Shown: positions 24,001 through 39,300 of the stretch, one piece after another
Layout: each line of letters opens with the position of its first letter
How positions within the stretch are numbered: the stretch's first letter is position 1
NCBI RefSeq assembly: GCF_028476545.1
Contig: NW_026731895.1
Coordinates: forward strand, 545,501-609,500
Direction of reading: 5' to 3'
Origin: Physella acuta
Lineage: Eukaryota; Mollusca; Gastropoda; Physidae
DNA length: 64,000 nt
Translations under genes and position numbers: made by a program
Notes under the pieces: model-generated
The model's input: only the letters and a program-made list of their open reading frames with translations
Database searches by the model: none
Told to the model about the DNA's origin: nothing

Positions 24001-27000
24001 GTTGGTGGGGTGTTTTTTGATTGTGGGTGTTGGTGGGGTGTTTTGTTGATTGTGGGTGTTGGTGGGGTGTTTTGTTGATTGTGGGTGTTGGTGGGGTGTT
24101 TTGTTGATTGTGTGTGTTGGTGGGGTGTTTTGTTGATTGTGTGTGTTGGTGGGGTGTTTTGTTGATTGTGGGTGTTGGTGGGGTGTTTTGTTGATTGTGT
24201 GTGTTGGTGGGGTGTTTTGTTGATTGTGGGTGTTGGTGGGGTGTTTTGTTGATTGTGGGTGTTGGTGGGGTGTTTTGTTGATTGTGGGTATTGGTGGGTG
24301 GGGTGTTTGGTTGTGGGTGTTGGTGGGGTGTTTTGTTGATTGTGGGTGTTGGTGGGGTGTTTTGTTGATTGTGGGTATTGGTGGGTGGGGTGTTTGGTTG
24401 TGGGTGTTGGTGGGGTATATTGTTGATTGTGGGTGTTGTTGGTTGTGGGTGTTGGTGGGTGGGGTGTTTGGTTGGTGGGTAGTTCTTGATCGCTTGTACG
24501 ATGTGGGGTGTTATTATTCTATCATCCATTTTGTATTTATGATGTTCGTTATGCTCAACCCTAGTGTATATTTATATGACCCAATTGAAATGTAAAATGT
24601 GCCATATCTCACGGGTACCGTATGCCAAAGTTTGAGAGCCTCTGTTGTTTTTATCTCTAACGGCATCTATTTTCCACATCTACAAGCGTACGTTCATTTA
24701 GCGTCAAATTCAAATCAGTTGCCATAGTAACGCGTCAGATAAACGTGACGTAATCGGTTTGGGCGGTCACGTGGAGATAAGACACTAAAGGATTATCCAA
24801 AGGTTTATCTCTTGAAGATGTTGAACATTCTTTTGTTGTCTTAACTTTTCTAGCGTAAAACATTTTTGTTGCTGGCTGTAAACACAAGCTGTTCAACTGC
24901 TTTGTGTTCAGTTGCTGCTTTGTGTTCAGTTGCTGCTTTGTGTTCAGTTGCTGCTTTGTGTTCAGTTGCTGCTTTGTGTTCAGTTGAACACACGAAACCT
25001 TGACGTTTATCACAAAGCTCTTAAAGACATGATGCATCTAACAAAGGTTCAGCTGTGAATGAGTTTGTTCACTTCTCGGTTGTTGTTGTTGTTGCTGTTG
25101 TTGCTGTTGTTGTTGTTGTTGTTGTTGTTTTGTTCCTCCTAAAGATGAAAAGCGAGAAATCAGCCGTGGGAAAAGTACCTTCTTTGCAGGTGTGAGTAGA
25201 TACCTGACTAGATACCTGGGTAGATACCTGGGTAGATACTTCAGTAGATACCTGCTGTGTTACACCTTGATAGAACATAAAATAAAAATTTACCCAAGTC
25301 AATATTTAAATATGAAATAATGAAAGTTGTAGATTTAAAAAAACAACTTTGAGGTACAGCAGCAGTAAGGAAATCTTTGTTTCCTACCTGAAGATGAGGT
25401 TTGTAAACCTAGTGGCATGTTTTCGTTATCCGTCTATGATAGGGGAGGTAACTCCACAACATGCAGTTCAACCGATTGGAACCTTCTCCCACGAGCAGGA
25501 TATGGGATCCATTTCCTCCCCTTTAGCCCGCGTCTTGTACAGAGAGCCGTCTATTGTGATGTAAGCGTCTACAGACGGTGCTGGTCTTAGATCCAGGAGC
25601 TTGTTTTCTTTCGTTATGCAACTTTCTTTTTTTTGGATTTTTGTTTTCGGATTTAAAAGAACTGCGTAAGTTTTTTGATAATCCGTGAATCGGTGTGATT
25701 GTGGTGTAGGCTATAACATAATGCAATATATTAATATCAATATATAGACGTGGTCGGTAGATAGGATTCATTCATGGACTAGAATACACTTTTTTTTAAG
25801 CATGTGATGACGTCATGCATGCTGACGTCATATTTGAAAATACCATCTTGATTTTATACAAACTGGTGCATTATATTCGCGTTGTATTGGTATTCACACT
25901 TTTTATGCACTATTTAAAAATTGATTTATAGGGACTATCGTAAATTTAAAATGGTCATTTTAGAATGTTTTGAATTTTATTTTTCGGTAAATGGACAGTG
26001 CCACGCCTTATTACTACCAGTTAGGTTTTCAAAGATATTTACTTCACTCACTCTATGTGAGAGGAAATATTATTTGATAAAAATAGATTTATCAAACTTT
26101 TGTCATAAATCCCGATAGTGGTTTTTTATTTTTTTTTGCTTTAAAACGATAATTGAGTAGATGAGAGTAGAAATACGAGTGTTATTATGGCGCGATAACG
26201 ATCGCGTGGCTTACACTACAGCGGTCGTCTGCTGAAGTACGGGACGTCACGTTGCGAAACTCATAGGTGTGTTGTTCAACCATGACGTCATGGTGAGAGC
26301 ATGAAAGAATTTGTTGATGGTGGGTGCCCGTTGAATAGGTGTAGGATATCTGACGTGATGTTTTTTTCGGGTACATTTATTCTGTAGACACCGCCTAATA
26401 ATGTGACGTCGTACAAAGGAAAGTTCCTTAACTAGGGCCGATCAGATTTCTGGAAAATATTTTTTTTTTCTAAAATTCCGGGGATTCCCGATCTTCGTGA
26501 ACAATGTGTTTATTTACAAACAGACGAGACCTAATTAGTGGTGGGATTTATGGGGTGGGAGTTTATAGGGTGGGATTTTTTTTGGGTTAGGATTGAAATA
26601 AATACCGTGGTACTTTTTGTCTTCATACAGTCGTGCTCACTCAGGTCAAGGCCACATCGGTGCGTGTCACGCGAGTTTATTTTGGCAGACATCAGTAGGG
26701 TGAGGGGTGGGGGGTGTTTTTGGATCATTTCTTGACGGTCTTGATATTGTCTTCGTTTTACTAAACATGACCAGATCTATTTGGTTAGGGTTAGGGACAG
26801 CCACATCCGTTGAACTAGGATAGAATATGGTGCACATTTTAAGCATAACCGAAATCCAATTTAAAAAGGTAAAATAAGCTCTTAATTCACTTACAAAACA
26901 CTACATCATCCATTTCAACATCGATATAGTGTCGAACAGTAACGTCACACACATAACGTCACACATTCACATAACGTCACACATCCACATAACGTCACAA

Positions 27001-30000
27001 ACAAAACACCACACATTTACATAACGTCACACATTCAAATAACGTCACAAACAAAACACCACATTCACATAACGTCACACATTCACAAAACGTCACACAT
27101 TCAAATATCGTCACACATTCACATAACGTCACACATTCACATAACGTCACACATTCAAATAAAATCACACATTCACATAACGTCACACATTCAAATAAAG
27201 TCACACATTCAAATAACGTCACACATTCCCATATTGTCACACCCACACATAACCCCACGCCCACACATAACCCCACACATAACCCCACACATAACCCCAC
27301 ACCCACACATAACCCCACACATAACCCCACACATAACCCCACACATAACCCCACACATAACCCCACACATAACCCCACACATAACCCCACACATAACCCC
27401 ACACCCACACATAACCCCACGCCCACACATAACCCCACACCCACACATAACCCCACACATAACCCCACACCCACACATAATCCCACACATAACCCCACAC
27501 CCACACATAACCCCACACATAACCCCACACATAACCCCACACCCACACATAACCCCACGCCCACACATAACCCCACACCCACACATAACCCCACACATAA
27601 CCCCACACCCTCACATAATCCCACACATAACCCCACACATAACCCCACACCCACACATAACCCCACACATAACCCCACACCCACACATAACCCCACACAT
27701 AACCCCACACATAACCCCACACCCTCACATAACCCCACACCCTCACATAACCCCACACCCTCACATAATCCCACACTCTCACATAACCCCACACATAACC
27801 CCACACATAACCCCTCACATAACCCCACACCCTCACATAACCCCACACATAACCCCTCACATAACCCCACACCATCACATAACCCCACACATAACCCCAC
27901 ACCCACACATAACCCCACACATAACCCCACACCCTCACATAACCCCACACATAACCCCACACATAACCCCACACCCACACATAACCCCACACATAACCCC
28001 ACACCCTCACATAACCCCACACATAACCCCACACCCACACATAACCCCACACATAACCCCACACATAACCCCTCACATAACCCCACACCCTCACATAATC
28101 CCACACCCTCACATAACCCCACACCCTCACATAACCCCACACATAACCCCACACCCTCACATAATCCCATACCCTCACACAACCCCACACCCTCACATAA
28201 CCCCACACATAACCCCACACTCACACATAACCCCACGCCCACACATAACCCCACACCCTCACATAATCCCACACCCTCACATAACCCACGCCCACACATA
28301 ACCCCACACATAACCCCACACATAACCCCACACATAACCCCACATCATCACATAATCCCACACCCTCACACAACCCCACACCCTCACATAACCCCACACC
28401 CTCACATAACCCCACACATAACCCCACACCCTCGCATAACCCACGCCCACACATAACCCCTCACATAACCCCACACATAACCCCACACATAACCCCACAC
28501 ATAACCCCACACATAACCCCACATCATCACATAATCCCACACCCTCACACAACCCCACACCCGCACATAACCACTCCCACCTCCTACACCAAACAACCCC
28601 TCTATGAGGCTGTGAAAACTTAGCCGTTAACTCAACAACACCTGTCGTCTTACCTGCTGGATGATAGGTAAACAATGTGTTTGTCGGTCAGACATAGGTG
28701 GGTGTCTGTCAGTCAGACATAGCTGGATGTCTGTCGGTCAGACATAGGTGGTTGTCTGTCTGTCAGACATAGCCCGGTGTCTGTCTGTCAGACATATGCG
28801 TGTGTCTGTCAGTTAGACATACCCTGGTGTCAGTCAGACATTGCAGGGTGTCAGAAAAACCTAGCCGTCTGTCAGTCAGACAGAAGATAACCAGTCAGAT
28901 AAAGACACAAAACAGAATGCATTGATTGCTTTAGAAGAATGTAGCCTGGCATGCTCTAATAGATACCGACGATAATTTTTATGTCAATACAGGGGTGGGG
29001 GGGGGGGGGAGGTGAAAAGAACATGGCGTCTAAGAGTCAAAGGAATATTTGATGTATCGTCTGCAAAATGGAATTTCACTTTTAATGGCTTTCATTTACT
29101 TGTTTAAAAAAAAAGTTCTGTGAATTTTTGTTTAAGCTAAACAAAAATTGTCAGGTAAAAGATTTTGTATTTTAGCTAGGCGTGTCTTATGCTGGAGAAA
29201 TAAACATTGTCAGACTTGGGTTCCAGAACATTCAGACACCTCGTTCTTGTGGGATGAATTCTGTTCTAGATTTTCTAGACTACTTCATGTGGCAATATCT
29301 CGTTCTAGACCTCTAGTTCATGTGGTAAATATCTTGTTCTAGACCTCTAGTTCATGTGGTGGATATCTCGTTCTAGAACTCTAGACTAGTTCATGTGGTG
29401 GATATCTCGTTCTAGACCTTTAGTTTGTGTGGTGGATATCTCGTTCTAGAACTCTAGTTGATGTGGTGGGTATCTCGTTCTAGAACTCTAGTTCATGTGG
29501 ATCTCTCGTTCTAAACCTCTAGACTAGTTCATGTGTTGGATATCTCGTTCTAGACCTCTAGACTAGTTCATGTGGTGGATATCTCTTTCTAGACATCTAG
29601 TTCATGTGGATATCTCGTTCTAGACCTCTAGACTAGTTTATGTTGTGGATATCTCGTTTAAGAACTCTAGTTCCATTGGTGGATATCTCGTTCTAGACTT
29701 CTAGACTAGTTCATGTGGTGGATATCTCGTTCTAGACCTCTAGACTAGTTCATGTGGTGGATATCTCTTTCTAGACATCTAGTTCATGTGGATATCTCGT
29801 TCTAGACCTCTAGACTAGTTTATGTTGTGGATATCTCGTTTAAGAACTCTAGTTCCATTGGTGGATATCTCGTTCTAGACCTCTAGACTAGTTCCATTGG
29901 TGGATATCTCGTTCTAGACACACATATTAGGGTCTCTATATGTTAAGTGAGTACCCGCAGCTAGATTTGTAACATACACTATAAGATTATGGGGGGGGGG

Positions 30001-33000
30001 TGGTGTATTGTTTTCACACGTGCATTTTTCAACAATATTGTGTCGAATTTGGGAGTATTGATGATATGTTGGGGCAAGGACTAGTCGTATTGAGGCAGTT
30101 AAGGTAGTGGAGTCTGTACAGGTAGTGTTGGGTCGGTACAGGTAGTGTTGGGTCGGTACATGTAGTGTTGGGTCGGTAGAGGTAGTGTTGGGTCGGTACA
30201 GGTAGTGTTGGGTCGGTAAAGGTAGTGTTGGGTCGGTAAAGGTAGTGTTGGGTCGGTACTCGGTACAGGTAGTGTTGGGTCAGTACAGGTAGTGTTGGGT
30301 CGGTACATGTAGTGTTAGGTTGGTACTCGGTACAGGTAGTGTTGGGTCGGTAAAGGTAGTGTTGGGTCGGTACAGGTAGTGTTGGGTCGGTACAGGTAGT
30401 GTTGGGTCGGTGAAGGTAGTGTTGGGTCGGTAAAGGTAGTGTTGGGTCGGTACAGGTAGTGTTGGGTCGGTACAGGTAGTGTTGGGTCGGTACAGGTAGT
30501 GTTGGGTCGGTACAGGTAGTGTTGGGTCGGTAAAGGTAGTGTTGGGTCGGTACAGGTAGTGTTGGGTCGGTACAGGTAGTGTTGGGTCGGTACAGGTAGT
30601 GTTGGGTCGGTACAGGTAGTGTTGGGTCGGTAAAGGTAGTGTTGGGTCGGTACAGGTAGTGTTGGGTTGGTACTCGGTACAGGTAGTGTTGGGTCGGTAA
30701 AGGTAGTGTTGGGTCGGTACAGTTAGTGTTGGGTCGGTAAAGGTAGTGTTGGGTCGGTAAAGGTAGTGTTGGGTCGGTAGAGGTAGTGTTGGGTCGGTAC
30801 AGGTAGTGTTGGGTCGGTAAAGGTAGTGTTGGGTCGGTACAGGTAGTGTTGGGTCGGTACAGGTAGTGTTGGGTCGGTACTCGGTAAAGGTAGTGTTGGG
30901 TCGGTAAAGGTAGTGTTGGGTCGGTACAGGTAGTGTTGGGTCGGTACTCGGTACAGGTAGTGTTGGGTCGGTACAGGTAGTGTTGGGTCGGTACTCGGTA
31001 AAGGTAGTGTTGGGTCGGTAAAGGTAGTGTTGGGTCGGTACAGGTAGTGTTGGGTCGGTACTCGGTACAGGTAGTGTTGGGTCAGTACAGGTAGTGTTGG
31101 GTCGGTACAGGTAGTGTTGGGTCGGTGAAGGTAGTGTTGGGTCAGTACAGGTAGTGTTGGGTCGGTACAGGTAGTGTTGGGTCGGTACAGGTAGTGTTGG
31201 GTCGGTACTGGTAGTGTTGGGTCGGTACAGGTAGTGTTGGGTCGGTACAGGTAGTGTTGGGTCGGTGAAGGTAGTGTTGGGTCGGTAAAGGTAGTGTTGG
31301 GTCGGTACAGTTAGTGTTGGGTCGGTACAGGTAGTGTTGGGTCGGTACAGGTAGTGTTGGGTCGGTACTGGTAGTGTTGGGTCGGTACAGGTAGTGTTGG
31401 GTCGGTACAGGTAGTGTTGGGTCGGTACAGGTAGTGTTGGGTCGGTACAGGTAGTGTTGGGTCGGTACAGGTAGTGTTGGGTTGGTACAGGTAGTGTTGG
31501 GTTGGTAAAGGTAGTGTTGGGTCGGTACAGGTAGTGTTGGGTCGGTAAAGGTAGTGTTGGGTCGGTACAGGTAGTGTTGGGTTGGTACTCGGTACAGGTA
31601 GTGTTGGGTCGGTAAAGGTAGTGTTGGGTCGGTACAGGTAGTGTTGGGTTGGTACTCGGTACAGTTAGTGTTGGGTCGGTAAAGATAGTGTTGGGTCGGT
31701 ACAGTTAGTGTTGGGTCGGTAAAGGTAGTGTTGGGTCGGTAAAGGTAGTGTTGGGTCGGTAGAGGTAGTGTTGGGTCGGTACAGGTAGTGTTGGGTCGGT
31801 AACGGTAGTGTTGGGTCGGTAAAGGTAGTGTTGGGTCGGTAAAGGTAGTGTTGGGTCGGTACTCGGTACAGGTAGTGTTGGGTCAGTACAGGTAGTGTTG
31901 GGTCGGTACATGTAGTGTTAGGTTGGTACTCGGTACAGGTAGTGTTGGGTCGGTAAAGGTAGTGTTGGGTCAGTAAAGGTAGTGTTGGGTCGGTACAGGT
32001 AGTGTTGGGTCGGTACAGGTAGTGTTGGGTCGGTAAAGGTAGTGTTGGGTCGGTAAAGGTAGTGTTGGGTCGGTACTCGGTACAGGTAGTGTTGGGTCAG
32101 TACAGGTAGTGTTGGGTCGGTACATGTAGTGTTAGGTTGGTACTCGGTACAGGTAGTGTTGGGTCGGTAAAGGTAGTGTTGGGTCGGTACAGGTAGTGTT
32201 GGGTCGGTACAGGTAGTGTTGGGTCGGTGAAGGTAGTGTTGGGTCGGTACAGGTAGTGTTGGGTCGGTACAGGTAGTGTTGGGTTGGTACTCGGTACAGG
32301 TAGTGTTGGGTCGGTAAAGGTAGTGTTGGGTCGGTACAGTTAGTGTTGGGTTGGTACAGGTAGTGTTGGGTCGGTACTCGGTACAGGTAGTGTTGGGTCG
32401 GTACAGGTAGTGTTGGGTTGGTACAGGTAGTGTTGGGTCGGTAAAGGTAGTGTTGGGTCGGTACATGTAGTGTTGGGTCGGTAGAGGTAGTGTTGGGTCG
32501 GTAAAGGTAGTGTTGGGTCGGTACTCGGTACAGGTAGTGTTGGGTCAGTACAGGTAGTGTTGGGTCGGTAGAGGTAGTGTTGGGTCGGTATAGGTAGTGT
32601 TGGGTCGGTAAAGGTAGTGTTGGGTCGGTACTGGTAGTGTTGGGTCGGTACAGGTAGTGTTGGGTCGGTACAGGTAGTGTTGGGTCGGTAAAGGTAGTGT
32701 TGGGTCGGTACAGGTAGTGTTGGGTCGGTACAGGTAGTGTTGGGTCGGTACAGGTAGTGTTGGGTCGGTAAAGGTAGCGTTGGGTCGGTACAGGTAGTGT
32801 TGGGCAGGTAAAATTAGAGTTAGGCAGATAGTGTTGAGTACTTACAGCCAGACTATTCAGATACAGGTAGTGTTGGGTAGGTAAAGCTAGAATGGGCAGG
32901 TACAGGTTTGTTTGTGTGGGTGTTACCTGCCTAGTGAACTCTGGGAGATGGGTAGATCAAGTGGGTACAATATTTACAAACTTGAGACAACAGATTTTGT

Positions 33001-36000
33001 TTCACGCTGTGATGGTGCAGAATTAGGTCAAAAGTTAAGTAGGACATGGGCTAGAATGTAGGTGTAGTGAGCGGGTTAAGTAGGGATACAGGTAGTTGGT
33101 CTCGTGATACAGGTAGTTGGTTGGTGTGATACAGGTAGTTGGTATTGTGATACAGGTAGTTGGTCTCATGATACAGGTAGTTGGTCTCATGATACAGGTA
33201 GTTGATCTCATGATACAGGTAGTTGGTTGGTTTGATACAGGTAGTTGGTCTCGTGATAAAGGTAGTTGGTTGGTGTGATACAGGTAGTTGGTCTCATGAT
33301 ACAGGTAGTTGGTCTCGTGATACAGGTAGTTGGTCTCGTGATACAGGTAGTTGGTTGGTGTGATACAAGTGCTTGGTTAGCCTTATAACATCAGGATACA
33401 ATGGGTGTAACGTTTTTATACAATTGGATGGTTAGCCTTATTATACAAGAGGTTCGCACGAAGATACAAGTTGTTTAACCCATATATACAGGTGTTACGT
33501 AAGCCATGATAGAAGTCGTTCAACCTAATGATACAAGAGGATAGTTATCCTCATGATACAAAAGGATAGTTATCCTCATAATACAAGAGGATACTTATCC
33601 TCATGATACAAGTGGGTATTTATCCTTATGATACAAGTGTCTGTTTAGCCTGGTGTGTGTGTGTGGTTTATGAAAACGAGTCAGGTGGTTGTGTCGACAA
33701 CGTCTTAACGTTTGAGCAGGTTGTCTGGTTCAAATCCTGTCATGTTGGTGGTTAGCTGGGTGAGACATTTCATCTAGGGCTCGGCTGTTGTGTTATTCTA
33801 AGGCTGGATAACAATCCATCTAGTGCTCGGCTGTTGTGGTATTCTAAGGCTGGATAACAATCATTCTAGTGCTCGGATGTTGTGCTATTCTAAGGCTGGA
33901 TAACAATCCATATAGCGCTCGGCTGTGCTATTTTAAGGCTGGATAACAATCCATCTAGTGCTCCGCTGTTGTGCTATTGTAAGGCTGGATAACAATCCAT
34001 CTAGTGCTATGCTATTGTGCTATTCTAAGGCTGGATAACAATCCAACTAGTGCTATGCTGTTGTGCTATTCTAAGGCTGGATAACAATCCATGTAGTGCT
34101 ATGCTGTTGTGCTACTCTAAGGCTGGATAACAATCCATCTAGTGCTATGCTGTTGTGCTATTCTAGGGCTGGATAACATTACATCTAGTGCTATGCTTTT
34201 GTGCTATTCTAAGGCTGGATAACAATCCATCTAGTGCTATGCTGTTGTGCTACTCTAAGGCTGGATAACAATCCATCTAGTGCTATGCTGTTGTGCTATT
34301 CTAGGGCTGGATAACATTACATCTAGTGCTCGGCTGTTGTGCTATTCTAAGGCTGGATAATAATCTAATGGTTTCCTAAGACTGGATTACAACCCAACTG
34401 ATTTTCTTACACTGGATATTATAACAACCTAATGATAGCACAAGAATGGATAACAACCTAAATGATTTTGGTGATGGATAGCAACCATCTGGTTTTCGTA
34501 CACTGGATAACAGCCTGCTTTTCGTACATTGGATAACAACCTGCTTTTCGTACACTGGATAACAACCTGCTTTTCGTACACTGGATAACAACCTGCTTTT
34601 CGTACACTGGATAACAACCTGCTTTTCGTACACTGGATAACAACCTGCTTTTCGTACACTGACAGCTGTGTGGATACTGTCGTAGGATATATTTAGGTTT
34701 TTTGCTCCAGTCCGTGTGGTTATTCTCGAATATAAATAATTTTCTTGATAACCTTTGTATTTTAGTGGCTAGTTGTTTGCCTCTAGTGGTGTGTACATGT
34801 GTGTAGCGAGTGTGTGGTTTGATGCATTCGTTCGTCCAAATGTGTGTGAATACAGACCGTGTGTGTGTGTCTTTAATACATGACAGTTGTTTGAATATAA
34901 ACAGTTGGGGGGTGTGTTTGGTCTGTCTTTAATATACTGTGTGAAATGTTTGGTAGAGGGTGGACCATTGGAAGTTGCTTCACACCTACACGAGCTGGCT
35001 GTCAGTGACTTGACATGACCGCTAAGCTGGGTTCGAACCCCGTATGTTTAATGTTGTACCGGTCGATATGTGACGGCGCTAACTGATCGACCAGTTCGCT
35101 CCACACCTTGCTATTGTTGTAATGTGTAACTGTAGTAAACCAAAAATGGATGTTAAATTAGCTAACATTTGAAATTAATTAATTGATTTTTTAAATTAAT
35201 TAATGAATTAATTTTTAAAATTTCAGATCAAGCTTGTCAACATCAGCAGCAATGATATAGCAGACGGCAACCCAAAGTTGACATTGGGACTTGTGTGGAG
35301 TATCATTTTACACTGGCAGGTGGGTGGATGACATTTGATGTCACTTTAGTTGTGACATTTGATCTACACTTTTAGTTGTGACATTTGATCTACACTTTAA
35401 AGTGTGACATTTGATCTACACTTTAGTTGTGACATTTGATCTACACTTTAGTTGTGACATTTGATCTACACTTTAAAGTGTGACATTTGATCTACACTTT
35501 AGTTGTGACATTTGATCTACACTTTAGTTGTGACATTTGATCTACACTTTAGTTGTGACATTTGATCTACACTTTAGTTGTGACATTTGATCTACCTGCT
35601 AACTTAGTGAACAAAAAAGATAGCCATTGCAAAAATAAATCTTCTAACATGTTGAATGAAGAATTCACTCCATTCATAAAACTGATCATCCCTCTAACAT
35701 TGTACCATACATTCCCCCAAAACCTTCCCTAAATCAAATACCCCCCCCACACACACACACACATACACATAACAATATTTGGTAGTAGAGAGTCGCACAC
35801 AACTTCACATCACAGATTTCCACATAGCTGAAGAGAATTTATTGGGAAATTTCCAGACGTACAATACACGATCCTGAAAATACCACCTTAATCATGCAAA
35901 CTTAATCATAATATCTTAATCATGTTTACAATCGCGTGTTACCGAAAATCTGATCTACCACAAGGTGGTAATGAAGGAGTCAAATATCACCTGGGTCTTA

Positions 36001-36274
36001 CGTATTTGTAACCAGATCCCCACCTCCCCCCCCCCCCCACACACACAAACATACACTAGACCTGACTTCTTTCTTTTATTATGTTTTTTTCATTCGGTAA
36101 AGCAGCGAATGTAGTAGTAGACTAGATGATGTACAACCTAGGCTTGAGTCTCACGTGATCATGCCACATTAGATCGCTGTCTCTAAAAATTGCACTGGGT
36201 AAATCCGATCCTGCCTTCCTTCGGCTTATTTACAAGACGACTTCCGGTGTCTTTTCTTGAGTTGTCTTTACTTT

Positions 36275-36345
<71 letters not shown>

Positions 36346-39300
36346 CAATTCTGCAAAAGATTATATTCCCCCAGTTTATAAATATAGAAATCAATCCCAG
36401 TAGACATGTGTACTTCATGCAACTGTATTTATAACACAAGCTGCACATTTGTGTTAAATATCTACGTTTTGTTCACACTTTAGTGTGAATAGTTTACGTG
36501 GTGTTCATACTTGATGTACAAATTAACTCCTTTCTAATTTAAAAAACAAGTTAATAAAAAGTCTAGTGACAATTTAAGCGCAATTTCCTTATGTTATTTG
36601 CGCTAAAAAAAAAGACAACTATATTAACCTATATCAACAGAAATAGTTTTATTTTAACGAGTAGGCCTACACGATGCTCAGTTTAAAAAAAAAGTAGAAA
36701 ATATCATCCTAGGCCTACACGATGCTCAGTTTAAAAAAGTAGTAAATATTTTTTTGTGACCGAACGAAAGGATATTTTTGAAAACTTTCTTCGGCAATAT
36801 TGTTCTAAATTATGGCAGGAATCGATTGGTAAATGTTTCAAGTCGCTAAGTGGTCTGGTTGCCAAGATATGGGCCAAAAACTGCATTTTGTCGAGTTGTT
36901 TTGGCTTTTCCGGGAAATCCAGGAAGGAAACCCGGGAATTTTTTTGGCCCACAATCATCCTTGGAACTTGCTTAACATATTTGCTTTTGGAACTAGTCCT
37001 CGATATTGCTTCGTTGAGGAGGAGATACGACTTAAAGCTGCGGACACACATCCATCCATCCATCCATCCAGAAACGACGAGTTAATAATCGCAATTCCTG
37101 TAAGGAAATTGCGCTAAATAATTAGAACGGAAGACCTATTGATAAATATGTCGGTCAAGCAAGTGTCCAGATGTATGTTGACCACCGGGTTACCTGTGTA
37201 TGCTGACCTCCACGTTACCTGTGTATGTTGACCACCGTTACCTGTGTATGTTGACCACCGTTACCTGTGTATGTTGACCACCGTTACCTGTGTATGTTGA
37301 CCACCGTTACCTGTGTATGTTGACCACCGTTACCTGTGTATGTTGACCACCGTTACCTGTGTATGTTGACCACCGTTACCTGTGTATGTTGACCACCGTT
37401 ACCTGTGTATGTTGACCTTCACGTTACCTGTGTATGTTGACCTTCACGTTACCTGTGTATGTTGACCACCGTTACCTGTGTATGTTGACCACCGTTACCT
37501 GTGTATGTTGACCTTCACGTTTTCCTCAGTATGTTGACCACCGTTACCTGTGTATGTTGACCACCGTTACCTGTGTATGTTGACCACCGTTACCTGTGTA
37601 TGTTGACCACCGTTACCTGTGTATGTTGACCACCGTTACCTGTGTATGTTGACCACCGTTACCTGTGTATGTTGACCACCGTTACCTGTGTATGTTGACC
37701 ACCGTTACCTGTGTATGTTGACCACCGTTACCTGTGTATGTTGACCTTCACGTTACCTGTGTATGTTGACCACCGTTACCTGTGTATGTTGACCACCGTT
37801 ACCTGTGTATGTTGACCTTCACGTTACCTGTGTATGTTGACCTTCACGTTACCTGTGTATGTTGACCACCGTTACCTCAGTATGTTGACCACCGTTACCT
37901 GTGTATGTTGACCACCGTTACCTGTGTATGTTGACCACCGTTACCTGTGTATGTTGACCACCGTTACCTGTGTATGTTGACCACCGTTACCTGTGTATGT
38001 TGACCACCGTTACCTGTGTATGTTGACCTTCACGTTACCGGTGTATGTTGACCACCGTTACCTGTGTATGTTGACCACCGTTACCTGTGTATGTTGACCA
38101 CCGTTACCTGTGTATGTTGACCACCGTTACCTGTGTATGTTGACCTTCACGTTACCTGTGTATGTTGACCACCGTTACCTGTGTATGTTGACCACCGTTA
38201 CCTGTGTATGTTGACCACCGTTACCTGTGTATGTTGACCTTCACGTTACCTGTGTATGTTGACCACCGTTACCTGTGTATGTTGACCACCGTTACCTGTG
38301 TATGTTGACCTTCACGTTACCTGTGTATGTTGACCTTCACGTTACCTGTGTATGTTGACCACCGTTACCTGTGTATGTTGACCACCGTTACCTGTGTATG
38401 TTGACCTTCACGTTTTCCTCAGTATGTTGACCACCGTTACCTGTGTATGTTGACCACCGTTACCTGTGTATGTTGACCACCGTTACCTGTGTATGTTGAC
38501 CACCGTTACCTGTGTATGTTGACCACCGTTACCTGTGTATGTTGACCACCGTTACCTGTGTATGTTGACCACCGTTACCTGTGTATGTTGACCACCGTTA
38601 CCTGTGTATGTTGACCACCGTTACCTGTGTATGTTGACCACCGTTACCTGTGTATGTTGACCACCGTTACCTGTGTATGTTGACCACCGTTACCTGTGTA
38701 TGTTGACCACCGTTACCTGTGTATGTTGACCACCGTTACCTGTGTATGTTGACCACCGTTACCTGTGTATGTTGACCTTCACGTTACCTGTGTATGTTGA
38801 CCACCGTTACCTGTGTATGTTGACCACCGTTACCTGTGTATGTTGACCTTCACGTTACCTGTGTATGTTGACCTTCACGTTACCTGTGTATGTTGACCAC
38901 CGTTACCTGTGTATGTTGACCTTCACGTTTTCCTCAGTATGTTGACCACCGTTACCTGTGTATGTTGACCACCGTTACCTGTGTATGTTGACCACCGTTA
39001 CCTGTGTATGTTGACCACCGTTACCTGTGTATGTTGACCTTCACGTTACCTGTGTATGTTGACCACCGTTACCTGTGTATGTTGACCACCGTTACCTGTG
39101 TATGTTGACCACCGTTACCTGTGTATGTTGACCACCGTTACCTGTGTATGTTGACCTTCACGTTACCGGTGTATGTTGACCACCGTTACCTGTGTATGTT
39201 GACCACCGTTACCTGTGTATGTTGACCACCGTTACCTGTGTATGTTGACCTTCACGTTACCGGTGTATGTTGACCACCATTACCTGTGTATGTTGACCAC

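Larger units (their letters stand above)
25261..26937. other. Longest repeat-poor stretch of intron 4
   Basis: About 1.7 kb without tandem repeats, unusual here. It holds three perfect TGACGTCA sites (see the separate entries) and no exon that I can support. Retention of unique sequence plus clustered sites makes it the best enhancer candidate in this intron. Confidence 0.45.

Noticed and set aside
23603-24529. 308-codon His/Thr/Pro frame on the minus strand
   Set aside because: Repeat artefact of the 29-bp GT-rich array, overlapping exon 4 in antisense.
26995-28335. 446-codon Cys/Val/Gly frame and its companions
   Set aside because: Repeat artefacts of the CCCCACACATAA array; open in several frames on both strands.
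35020-35045. tRNA gene from the GGTTCGAACCC word
   Set aside because: A B box alone; no acceptor stem, anticodon arm or A box at the right distance.
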